DNA from: CAZKFN01 sp964552035
Lineage (GTDB): Bacteria; Bacteroidota; Bacteroidia; Flavobacteriales_E; Vicingaceae
DNA: 13,744 bases
Reading direction: 5' to 3'
Assembly (NCBI GenBank): GCA_964552035.1
Contig: CAZKFN010000067.1
Location: 1 to 13,744 of the forward strand
Numbering within the stretch: position 1 is the first letter of the stretch; the number at the start of each line of letters is the position of its first letter. Of the stretch, positions 7,605-13,744 are shown one piece after another. The notes under the pieces were generated by a model. That model worked only from the letters and a program-made list of their open reading frames with translations. It had not been told where the DNA came from and made no database searches. The translations under genes were made by a program, and so were the position numbers.

Positions 7605-8549
7605 TTACCATTCCTCTCCTACTGGAGAACGCATAGAAATCGCCAATCGATTCCAGCTGTTGATAGAAATAATTGTATAGGTTAAATCCACCAATTCTTT
7701 TTCAGTAAAATACTTTTTCACTTTACTATACAACTCGTCCTCTACTTGATTTTCCGGAAGATTGGTTAAAGCTTCAGCCCAAGCTAATGCTGCTCGTTCC
7801 CGATCGGAGTAAAAAGGTGCTTCTCTCCAAACTGGAAGTAAATTAATACGCTGGACATCTATTCCATATCCCTCTGCCTCTTTAGTGTGTCCATCTAGAC
7901 AATAAGCGCAGCCATTAATTTGCGAAACTCTTGCTCTTATTAACGTTAACAAGCTTTTTTCTATTCCACTTTTATCTAAGTACTCTTCTAATTCATAGAA
8001 CATTCTAGTAGGTATAGGTGCAACCGATGGGTAATCAATTCGTTGATTTGCCGTATATCCACAAGCTACAATAGCATCTGGGGAAGAGAGGCTTTTCCCT
8101 TCTGCTAAGGCATCGTTTAATTCTTTAATATAGTTTTCAGCACCTCCAGGACGGTACCCAGATTGAACTTTTACTTTTCCTGTAGCATCCATTAAAAAAA
8201 CAGTAGGAAATCCAACTACTCCATATTTATCAGCTAATTGTTGATTTTGTACGTTCCACTTATCGTCTAAGGAACCACGCTTGGGAAAATCAGCCACAAA
8301 AAGCACATAATTCTCTTGAGCATAATTTTTAAATTCTGGAGTAGCCAGCACTTCTTCTTGTAATTTTTTGCACCAATAACACCATTCACTACCAGTAAAG
8401 AAAGCAAAAATAGGTTTATTTAAAGAAGCCGCTTCTTTTTTAGATTGCTCAAAATCAGTTATAAATCCGTTTGTTTTTGTTTGTGCTGATGTTTCCATAA
8501 AGCTAAATAGAAATAAACCCAACAAGAGTGAATATAATATATTTTTCAT
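7605..8549 (-). CDS. Secreted thioredoxin-like / AhpD-like (carboxymuconolactone decarboxylase family) fusion protein
   Basis: A two-domain redox protein of 314 residues. Residues 1-22 form a signal peptide (hydrophobic 4-17, cleavage likely after TSA). Residues about 28-148 are a thioredoxin fold with active-site motif WCYWC (Cys57, Cys60) and cis-proline segment GFPT at 113-116. From about 166, the sequence NQRIDYPSVAP looks like the natural N-terminus of an AhpD/CMD-family protein; that domain continues with SQINGCAYCLDGH at 209-221 (Cys214, Cys217, His221), WREAPFYSDRERAALAWAEALT at 241-262 and ends ISINSWNRLAISMRSP. AhpD-type CxxC proteins act as alkylhydroperoxidases or disulfide reductants. 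Joined to a thioredoxin domain and exported, this one may reduce peroxides or disulfides in the periplasm, with one domain supplying electrons to the other. That role is inferred. The reading frame is uninterrupted through the junction. Confidence 0.87.
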   Translation of the reverse strand: MKNILYSLLLGLFLFSFMETSAQTKTNGFITDFEQSKKEAASLNKPIFAFFTGSEWCYWCKKLQEEVLATPEFKNYAQENYVLFVADFPKRGSLDDKWNVQNQQLADKYGVVGFPTVFLMDATGKVKVQSGYRPGGAENYIKELNDALAEGKSLSSPDAIVACGYTANQRIDYPSVAPIPTRMFYELEEYLDKSGIEKSLLTLIRARVSQINGCAYCLDGHTKEAEGYGIDVQRINLLPVWREAPFYSDRERAALAWAEALTNLPENQVEDELYSKVKKYFTEKELVDLTYTIISINSWNRLAISMRSPVGEEW

Positions 8550-9046
8550 TTTTACATTTTTAAAATAAGGAAGATAGAATAAGCCTTCATGACCTATTCC
8601 TATAGGATTAAATAAACAGTTTAGTTAAAAAATAGTTTCCCAGATAGTGATTTTTTTAATACATTTTTCTTGATTGAATAGAAGGAGATTTATAAATTAT
8701 AACCTAAATAATTTTTATTTCTCTTTTACTTCTTGATGGATCCTTTCCTGCTTATAACCTCACAATCAAAATGACGAGAGGATGGAGTCATGAAGTTCAA
8801 TCCTTTAAAGATTTTATAATTAAATCAAGCTGCAGCATAATTTGTTTTTTAATTAAAATGGGATTCCCCTTAAAACAATGTTTTATTAAATACAAGATTG
8901 TAACTTTTTATTAAGATCAGAAGAATTAGGAATCAGACTTAGAAAGTTTTGTAAAAATCAAGGTCTTTATTAACAAATTTATTTATGTTTTATTGGACAA
9001 AAAGAAGAATAAAACTTAACTTTAAGTTCTTTATTCCTGAATCCAA
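8550..9046. other. Gene-free divergent region of about 500 bp
   Basis: This very AT-rich interval separates the thioredoxin-AhpD gene (leftward) from umuD (rightward) and must hold both promoters. I see no convincing gene. It contains a 10-bp palindrome TCCTATAGGA at 8598-8607, a stretch at about 8735-8800 that looks different in composition (slightly more GC, with TCCTTTCCTGC and AATGACGAGAGG), and the inverted repeat at 9007-9036. The rest is A/T runs without other structure that I can support. Confidence 0.7.
9007..9036. promoter_or_regulatory. Imperfect inverted repeat upstream of umuD, candidate operator
   Basis: A core of AACTTAA and TTAAGTT (perfect 7-bp arms, 2-bp centre CT) is extended by GAATAA on the left and CTTTATTC on the right, which pair with a 2-nt bulge. 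It ends 10 bp before the umuD ATG. It could be the operator for a damage-responsive repressor of umuDC, or a hairpin in the mRNA leader that limits translation. No E. coli-type LexA box (CTGT-N8-ACAG) is visible here. Confidence 0.5.
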
Positions 9047-9496
9047 ATGGCTTTTTTAAAACTACATATCGGCAGCATTTTAGATGTTTTTTCAGCAGAC
9101 ACACATAGCCAATTACCCCTGCCTTATGTGGAAGATGGTATTTCTGCAGGCTTCCCTTCTCCTGCTTTAGACTTTATAGATTTATCTATTGACCTTAATC
9201 GACATTTAATTAAAAACCCCTCGGCTACTTTCTATGGCCGCGTAAAAGGAGATTCTTTAAAAAATGCTGGAATCAATAATGGAGATCTATTAATCATCGA
9301 TAAAAGTTTGGAACCCATAGATGGGAAAATTGCCGTTTGTTATATCGATGGAGAATTTACTGCTAAACGCATTAAAATCAACCAAAGGGAAGTTTGGTTA
9401 ATCCCAGAGAATGAGAATTATAAAGCCATAAAGGTTACTGAAGAAAATGACTTTCTAATTTGGGGTATTGTTACTTATGTGATAAAGGACGTATAA
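9047..9496 (+). CDS. umuD: UmuD-like self-cleaving subunit of DNA polymerase V
   Basis: LexA/UmuD-family S24 peptidase whose self-cleaved form joins UmuC to make error-prone polymerase V for lesion bypass. The 149-residue length is normal. ISAGFPSPALDF at 32-43 contains the cleavage site Ala34-Gly35 (E. coli UmuD has Cys-Gly). Catalytic Ser70 is in KGDSLKNAG and catalytic Lys107 in DGEFTAKRI. There is no helix-turn-helix domain, which separates it from LexA. Its TAA stop is immediately followed by the ATG of umuC, so the two genes form one translationally linked operon, as in most umuDC pairs. An inverted repeat just upstream is a likely control site. Confidence 0.95.
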   Translation: MAFLKLHIGSILDVFSADTHSQLPLPYVEDGISAGFPSPALDFIDLSIDLNRHLIKNPSATFYGRVKGDSLKNAGINNGDLLIIDKSLEPIDGKIAVCYIDGEFTAKRIKINQREVWLIPENENYKAIKVTEENDFLIWGIVTYVIKDV

Positions 9497-10756
9497 ATGT
9501 TTGCTTTAATCGACTGCAATAATTTTTACGCTTCTTGTGAGCGAGTTTTCCGACCGGATTTAAATGATAAACCGGTAGTAGTGTTATCTAATAACGATGG
9601 CTGTGTAATTGCCCGAAGTCAAGAAGCAAAAGCTTTGGGAATTCCTATGAGAGCACCAGCTTTTCAATATGAAAAACTATTTCAAAAAGAAGGTGTAGAG
9701 GTGTTTTCTGCCAACTTTCCCCTTTACGGCGATATGAGTCATAGGGTAATGAGTCTTCTCTCTAATTATTCTCCAGAAGTAGAAATTTATAGCATAGATG
9801 AAGCTTTTTTAAAATTTCAAGGTTTTGAACATTTCGACCTACAAAAACATGGGGAAAAACTACACAAAGAAGTAGTTAAAAGTACCGGAATTCCTATTAG
9901 TGTGGGTTTTGCTCCAACCAAAGCGCTCGCTAAGGTAGCTAATAGAATTGCTAAGAAATTCCCTCAACAGACTAAGGGTGTTTATCTTATGAGCGATGAT
10001 GAAAAACGAATCAAGGCTTTAAAGTGGCTTAAGGTAGAAGATGTTTGGGGCATTGGCAGACAACACAGTCAGCGTTTAAAAGCTATAGGTGTCAATACAG
10101 CTTATGATTTTACTCAATTGGAAGATGCTTGGGTCAAAAAACGAATGTCTATAATTGGTTTGCGTTTAAAATGGGATTTACAAGGCATCTCAACCCTGGA
10201 CTTAGAAGAGGTTCGATTAAAAAAAAGTATTGCTACTACCCGAACTTTTGAAAGGAATTATACTGAGCTTGAGCAATTGACTGAACGTATCAGCACTTTT
10301 GCCGTATCTTGTGCTGAAAAATTGCGTAAGCAAAACTCTTTTTGTAATACTATAATGGTTTTTATACGCTCGAACAAAAATCGTAAGGATTTACCTCAAT
10401 ACCATAGAAATATCGTGGTACAACTCCCTTTTGCAACCAACTCTAGTATTGAGCTATCTAAATTTGCCACTCAAGCTTTAAAACAAATTTTCAAGAAAGG
10501 TTATGCTTATAAAAAAGCAGGCGTTGTGGTTTTGAATTTTTCTAAAGCTGGCAACTTACAGCAGACCCTCTTTGAAAACATAAATGAAAAGCATATTCCA
10601 CTCATGCAAGCTATAGATAAAATCAACACTCATTTTGGGCAGCAAAAAGTCCGTTTGGCTTCCCAAGATATGAAAAGAGTCTGGAAGATGAAACAAGAAA
10701 AATTATCTCCAAGATATACTACTAGATTGGAAGATATTATTGTTGTTAAAGTATAA
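9497..10756 (+). CDS. umuC: UmuC-like Y-family DNA polymerase V catalytic subunit
   Basis: Inserts nucleotides opposite damaged bases. The 419-residue protein starts MFALIDCNNFYASCERVF with metal ligand Asp6; the second catalytic motif YSIDEAF gives Asp101 and Glu102. A helix-hairpin-helix thumb lies at about 172-205 (WGIGRQHSQRLKAIGV), and the little-finger domain runs from about 240 to 350. NLQQTLFEN around 353-361 resembles a beta-clamp-binding motif (QxxLF), at the same position as the QLNLF of E. coli UmuC. All catalytic residues are present, so it should be active. It starts on the base after the umuD stop. An AT-rich hairpin follows its end. Confidence 0.96.
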   Translation: MFALIDCNNFYASCERVFRPDLNDKPVVVLSNNDGCVIARSQEAKALGIPMRAPAFQYEKLFQKEGVEVFSANFPLYGDMSHRVMSLLSNYSPEVEIYSIDEAFLKFQGFEHFDLQKHGEKLHKEVVKSTGIPISVGFAPTKALAKVANRIAKKFPQQTKGVYLMSDDEKRIKALKWLKVEDVWGIGRQHSQRLKAIGVNTAYDFTQLEDAWVKKRMSIIGLRLKWDLQGISTLDLEEVRLKKSIATTRTFERNYTELEQLTERISTFAVSCAEKLRKQNSFCNTIMVFIRSNKNRKDLPQYHRNIVVQLPFATNSSIELSKFATQALKQIFKKGYAYKKAGVVVLNFSKAGNLQQTLFENINEKHIPLMQAIDKINTHFGQQKVRLASQDMKRVWKMKQEKLSPRYTTRLEDIIVVKV

Positions 10757-10777
10757 GCAAAGTGGTGAGAATATTCC

Positions 10778-10806
10778 ATTTATAAACTCATCTTATAAAT
10801 ATTTTT
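10778..10806 (+). terminator. Probable terminator of the umuDC operon
   Basis: ATTTATAA and TTATAAAT form a perfect 8-bp stem around the 7-nt loop ACTCATC, followed by ATTTTT. It starts 22 bp after the umuC stop. The stem is all A-T, so its strength is uncertain. Confidence 0.5.
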
Positions 10807-10827
10807 AACGGGTGAATGTAAATTCAT

Positions 10828-10835
10828 TAATTTTG
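10828..10835 (+). promoter_or_regulatory. Candidate -7 promoter element for the lipoprotein gene
   Basis: TAATTTTG, identical to the element before the E1 gene, lies 26 bp upstream of the ATG at 10862 and just after the putative umuDC terminator. No -33 TTG at the usual spacing is seen. Confidence 0.45.
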
Positions 10836-10861
10836 TCGTTAAATATTTAAAAACCAAAACC

Positions 10862-11455
10862 ATGAAAAAACAACACTTATTTAGAACATCTTTAATGTTA
10901 GTAATTGTACTATCAACAGCTTTAATTTCTTGTAAAAAAGATAAAGATGATACTCCTGCTCCTTCTAGAAACACTCAACTTTCAGAAAAGATTTTAAATG
11001 AAATCCCAGCTGATATTATAAAGGAAGCAAATAAATTAGGTTTAAAAATTAATGGAGGAGTAAATGCACCCAACATAGAAGGGGAATACTTTGCAAGTCC
11101 AGTGCTATTAAAAAATAGCAATATAGAAGAGGACCAGGATAATATAGGAGAAATAACGAACGACGGAGTTTTTAAATTTTCTGAACAAAACAGCAGCAAT
11201 CAAACGATTTTAACCTATATCAAAGAACTTAATGTTTCCGATGACATAGGTATGGGCTCATTGATTTCAGGCGAAGGCGATTTATTCACGGTTTTCGTAG
11301 TATTGGAAAATATGTATGACTCTGAAGTTGCTTATTTTTTAATCTCCGGTGAAGTTGCAGAAGATGGAATTAAAGACTTTGAATTTATGCTGGCTCGCGA
11401 TAGTGGCGAAGCAAGGGTATTTAAAGATAAAGATGGATTGGCTGAAAGAAGATAA
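10862..11455 (+). CDS. Small lipoprotein of unknown function, probably surface-exposed
   Basis: A 197-residue protein with signal peptide 1-23 and lipobox LISC, placing the lipidated cysteine at 24. The residues that follow (KKDKDD) resemble the charged lipoprotein export signal that sends lipoproteins to the cell surface in Bacteroidota, so outer-leaflet location is plausible. The mature part begins with a short polar linker, then NEIPADIIKEANKLGLKINGG and APNIEGEYFASPVLL (about 46-83), which resemble a Bacteroidota lipoprotein type built around a small beta-rich, calycin-like fold; I recall this pattern but cannot name a family with certainty. The remainder alternates short beta-like strands (FKFSEQ, LFTVFVVLENM, VAYFLISGEV). 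The gene stands alone, with its own -7 element and a strong terminator, so it is transcribed separately. Confidence 0.82.
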   Translation: MKKQHLFRTSLMLVIVLSTALISCKKDKDDTPAPSRNTQLSEKILNEIPADIIKEANKLGLKINGGVNAPNIEGEYFASPVLLKNSNIEEDQDNIGEITNDGVFKFSEQNSSNQTILTYIKELNVSDDIGMGSLISGEGDLFTVFVVLENMYDSEVAYFLISGEVAEDGIKDFEFMLARDSGEARVFKDKDGLAERR

Positions 11456-11485
11456 TCTTTTATCTATAAAAAATGTATTATAAAG

Positions 11486-11516
11486 AATGCCGAAGTAAAA
11501 ATTCGGCATTTTTTTT
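11486..11516 (+). terminator. Strong rho-independent terminator after the lipoprotein gene
   Basis: AATGCCGAA and TTCGGCATT form a perfect 9-bp stem around a 7-nt loop (GTAAAAA), immediately followed by six further T. It starts about 30 bp after the stop at 11455. This is the clearest terminator in the window. Confidence 0.92.
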
Positions 11517-11606
11517 ATACCTTTTCTCAATCTTTCCAAGTTCTTCCTCTTTTCCTCGGATTTAAAAAGTCATCTTATTAACTTTATATTTTTAAAATTT
11601 AAAACA

Positions 11607-12854
11607 ATGTCCATAGCAAATTATACTCATTCCGTAAAGGATAGATTTCTAAAATACGTACAAGTTTATACCACTTCTGATCCAAATTCTACAACCTTCC
11701 CTTCGACGGAAAGACAAAAGGATTTAGCAAAAATCCTAGTTGAGGAATTAAAGGAATTGGGAATTAAAGATGCCTATATGGATGAATGGACTTATGTTTT
11801 TGGTACTGTAAAAGGAAATACCAGTAGAAAAGTCCCTACGATTTGTTTTTGCGCACACATGGATACTGCCCCTGATGTTTCTGGCGAAAATGTGAAACCC
11901 ATTCTCCATAAGAATTATGACGGGCACCCCATTAGGCTACCTGACGATACTTCTCAAATCATCACAACAGAACAACACCCTTATCTAAAAGAAAAAATTG
12001 GAGACGATATTATTACAGCAAGTGGACTAACACTTCTAGGTGCAGATGATAAAGCCGGTGTGGCAATTATAATGGATTTTGTAGCTTATCTTAAAAGCAA
12101 TCCTGGAATTAAACATGGAGATATTCGCATTTTATTTACTCCAGATGAAGAAGTAGGAAGAGGCGTTGAAAAGCTAGATATGAAAAAGCTGAATGCCGAT
12201 TATGGATACACTTTAGATGGGGGAATCTTAGGGTCTATAGAAGATGAAAGCTTTTCAGCAGATGCAGTAAAAATAACTGTACATGGAATAAGTGCTCACC
12301 CTGGTTATGCCAAAGGGATTTTAGTGAACGCCCTTAAGATTGTTGGCGAGATTTTAGCAGCTTTACCAAAAGGTAGTTGGTCGCCAGAGACAACAGAAAA
12401 TAGAGAGGGTTTTGTTCATCCTACTTCTATTGAGGGAATACAAGAGAAAGCTAGTATTGGTTTTATTGTTCGAGATCATATCACAGCAAAATTAAAAGAA
12501 CATGAAGACCGCTTAAAGGGTATTGCCGAAAAGGTTGTCGCACTTCATCCAGGTGCAAAAATGGACTTTGAAATATCCGAACAATACCGAAACATGAAAG
12601 AAGTTATAAAAACAGTTCCTTTCGTAACAGATTATGCCGTTGAGGCGATGAAAAAGGCCGGTATTGAACCAAAACCTAAAATTATACGTGGTGGAACGGA
12701 CGGTTCCAGACTTTCATTTATGGGTCTTCCCTGCCCTAATCTTTTTACAGGTGAAATGGCCATACATTCCCGCCATGAATATGTGAGTGTTCAAGATATG
12801 GAAAAGGCTGTAGCTACTTTGGATAAACTTGTTCAAATTTGGGAACAACATTAA
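11607..12854 (+). CDS. pepT: Peptidase T (tripeptide aminopeptidase, M20 family)
   Basis: A cytoplasmic dizinc aminopeptidase that removes the N-terminal residue of tripeptides during peptide recycling. The 415-residue length and motifs fit PepT closely: CAHMDTAPD at 82-90 gives zinc ligand His84 and catalytic Asp86; GADDKAG at 145-151 gives bridging Asp147; TPDEEVGRG at 178-186 gives general base Glu181 and ligand Glu182; TLDGG gives Asp204; and HSRHEYVS at 387-394 gives the last zinc ligand His387. The dimerisation (lid) domain occupies about 215-325, with VHGISAHPGYAKG at its start. RGGTDGSRLSFMGLPCPNL at 361-379 is the conserved substrate-side segment. The ATG at 11607 is the natural start. 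The broken hydrolase gene follows 31 bp later with no terminator between, so they may be cotranscribed. Confidence 0.96.
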   Translation: MSIANYTHSVKDRFLKYVQVYTTSDPNSTTFPSTERQKDLAKILVEELKELGIKDAYMDEWTYVFGTVKGNTSRKVPTICFCAHMDTAPDVSGENVKPILHKNYDGHPIRLPDDTSQIITTEQHPYLKEKIGDDIITASGLTLLGADDKAGVAIIMDFVAYLKSNPGIKHGDIRILFTPDEEVGRGVEKLDMKKLNADYGYTLDGGILGSIEDESFSADAVKITVHGISAHPGYAKGILVNALKIVGEILAALPKGSWSPETTENREGFVHPTSIEGIQEKASIGFIVRDHITAKLKEHEDRLKGIAEKVVALHPGAKMDFEISEQYRNMKEVIKTVPFVTDYAVEAMKKAGIEPKPKIIRGGTDGSRLSFMGLPCPNLFTGEMAIHSRHEYVSVQDMEKAVATLDKLVQIWEQH

Positions 12855-12885
12855 ATATTTATTTTCTTAAATCTCAAAGGTATAA

Positions 12886-13529
12886 TTGGTCAAGAATATT
12901 TATTTGATAAGTGGGCTTGGAGCAGATGAGAGAGCATTCATAAGGCTTGACTTAAAAGACTATGCGGTTCATTACATCCAATGGATTAGACCCGAGAAAA
13001 AAGAAAGTATAAAAAGCTATGCTCATAGATTGAAAAAACAAATCACCACCCCAAATCCCATTCTTATTGGACTTTCTTTTGGTGGCATTATAGCTCTTGA
13101 AATTGAGCAATTAATGGAAGTAGAGAAAATTATTCTCCTCTCTTCGGTAAAAACTAAAAAGGAGATTCCCTTATATTTTCGCATAGCCGGCTGCTTGAGA
13201 TTGGATAAATTATTACCCCAAAAGAAATTAAAAAGATCTAGATTTTTAGCCCATTGGTTTATAGGGACTAAATCAATAAAAGAAAAGTCTATGCTAAACG
13301 AAGTACTCAAAGATGCCGACCCTGTATTTATGAAATGGCAGTGGGTCAAATCACTCGTTGGAAAAACCCTAAATCCAATACTCCAATATTTCACATTCAT
13401 GGAAGTAAGGATAAAATCCTTCCGCTGAGATTTATTAAATGTAATGCGATTATAAAAGACGGAAACCACCTCATGGTATTAAATAAAGCCCATGAAATCA
13501 GTAAAATCCTCAAAGAGCAAATCACTTGA
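12886..13529 (+). pseudogene. Alpha/beta hydrolase, broken by a -1 frameshift and lacking an ATG start
   Basis: Two overlapping frames together encode one alpha/beta hydrolase. The first frame starts at a TTG (12886) reading (M)VKNIYLISGLGADERAF, with the nucleophile elbow GLSFG (Ser64). After MKW at 13330-13338 it loses family resemblance. The second frame carries on from 13338 as AVGQITRWKNP, IFHIHGSKDKILP (acid Asp) and KDGNHLMV (His), ending at 13529. Adding one G to the GG at 13337-13338 restores KWAVGQI and gives 214 residues with triad Ser64-Asp176-His195, a normal length. At the start, one base fewer in AATTGGTC would make ATGGTC, and an in-frame TAA directly precedes the TTG. Either the gene is decaying or the sequence carries indel errors. 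The substrate is unknown. Confidence 0.85.
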
Positions 13530-13548
13530 TTGATTAATAAACAATCAA
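13526..13548. terminator. Possible bidirectional terminator at convergent gene ends
   Basis: TTGATTG and CAATCAA form a perfect 7-bp stem with a 9-nt A/T loop. Nearly all of both stop codons (hydrolase on plus, aldehyde dehydrogenase on minus) lies inside the hairpin. No strong T run follows on either strand, so termination is only a suggestion. Confidence 0.35.
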
Positions 13549-13744
13549 ACGCTCTTCACTCATATCTAACATACTATATTGTACTCCTTCTTTTCCTATT
13601 CCAGAATCCTTAACTCCCCCATAAGGCATGTGGTCAACTCTAAAAGCTGGTACGTCATTAAAAATAATACCTCCTGCAATAATTTGATTAGATGCCAACC
13701 TAAAATGGTAAAAATTATTGGTAAACACTCCAGATTGTAAACCA
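13534..13744 (-). CDS. Aldehyde dehydrogenase family protein, C-terminal 70 residues (runs off right edge)
   Basis: Only the end of an NAD(P)-dependent aldehyde dehydrogenase is present. The visible part begins GLQSGVFTN and continues with AGGIIFNDVPAFRVDHMPYGGVKDSGIGKEG, the conserved C-terminal segment of the superfamily in which the oligomerisation strand and PYGG-K-SG-G-EG motif lie. The catalytic Cys and Glu lie beyond the edge. The FRVDHMPYGGVKDSG wording resembles the glyceraldehyde/lactaldehyde or succinate-semialdehyde type, but the substrate cannot be decided from this fragment. The frame is open to the window edge with no start codon needed. It converges on the broken hydrolase, with 4 bp between stop codons. 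Confidence 0.92.
   Translation of the reverse strand, partial: GLQSGVFTNNFYHFRLASNQIIAGGIIFNDVPAFRVDHMPYGGVKDSGIGKEGVQYSMLDMSEERLIVY

Noticed and set aside
8595..8607. OxyR-like site in front of the redox fusion gene
   Set aside because: CTAT and ATAG are present but not at the 7-bp spacing that OxyR sites need.
8771..8914. Possible 47-codon ORF starting ATGACGAGAGG on the plus strand
   Set aside because: Its predicted peptide has a composition typical of translated AT-rich spacer DNA (many Ile, Lys, Phe and Cys), no recognisable motif and no supporting promoter.
9047..10756. umuDC as sign of a mobile element or plasmid
   Set aside because: No integrase, transposase, repeat boundary or change in base composition surrounds it; chromosomal umuDC operons are common in this phylum.
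13023..13469. Minus-strand open frame across the broken hydrolase
   Set aside because: The plus-strand frames contain a complete hydrolase catalytic triad, whereas this frame gives a Phe/Ile/Ser-rich sequence with no motif.

Overview
The window is AT-rich, tightly packed DNA from a member of the Bacteroidota, most likely a flavobacterium-like or related aerobic lineage. The evidence is lipoproteins with Bacteroidota-style signal peptides, an E1 alpha/beta fusion of the type I associate with this phylum, several TAnnTTTG-type -7 promoter elements in place of TATAAT boxes, and almost no Shine-Dalgarno sequences. A run of 10 Ns inside accC marks an assembly gap, so this is a draft or metagenomic contig. 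I see no tRNA, rRNA, CRISPR array, insertion sequence, integrase or phage gene.

Left part (1-3863, all minus strand): the 5' end of a cytochrome c/FTR1 iron permease fusion runs off the left edge, with a perfect 17-bp palindrome just before its start codon. Next comes a stand-alone biotin carboxylase (accC, interrupted by the Ns). Then there is a two-gene unit of peptide deformylase (def) and a TPR lipoprotein, closed by a hairpin terminator. Divergently, from 3989, runs a one-piece alpha/beta E1 component of a 2-oxoacid dehydrogenase with an atypical thiamine-diphosphate motif.

Middle (6583-9046): a 328-residue protein of unknown function converges on a secreted fusion of a thioredoxin domain with an AhpD/carboxymuconolactone-decarboxylase domain. 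A gene-free stretch of about 500 bp follows and leads to the SOS-type operon.

Right part (9047-13744): a umuDC operon (error-prone polymerase V) preceded by a long imperfect inverted repeat; a small lipoprotein with its own -7 element and a textbook terminator; peptidase T; an alpha/beta hydrolase that is broken by a frameshift and lacks an ATG start; and the 3' end of an aldehyde dehydrogenase-family gene that runs off the right edge.

Most of this is housekeeping. The parts most worth a second look are the thioredoxin-AhpD fusion, the palindrome at the iron-permease start, the inverted repeat at umuD, the broken hydrolase and the unknown 328-residue protein. I do not see convincing evidence of an undescribed multi-gene system.
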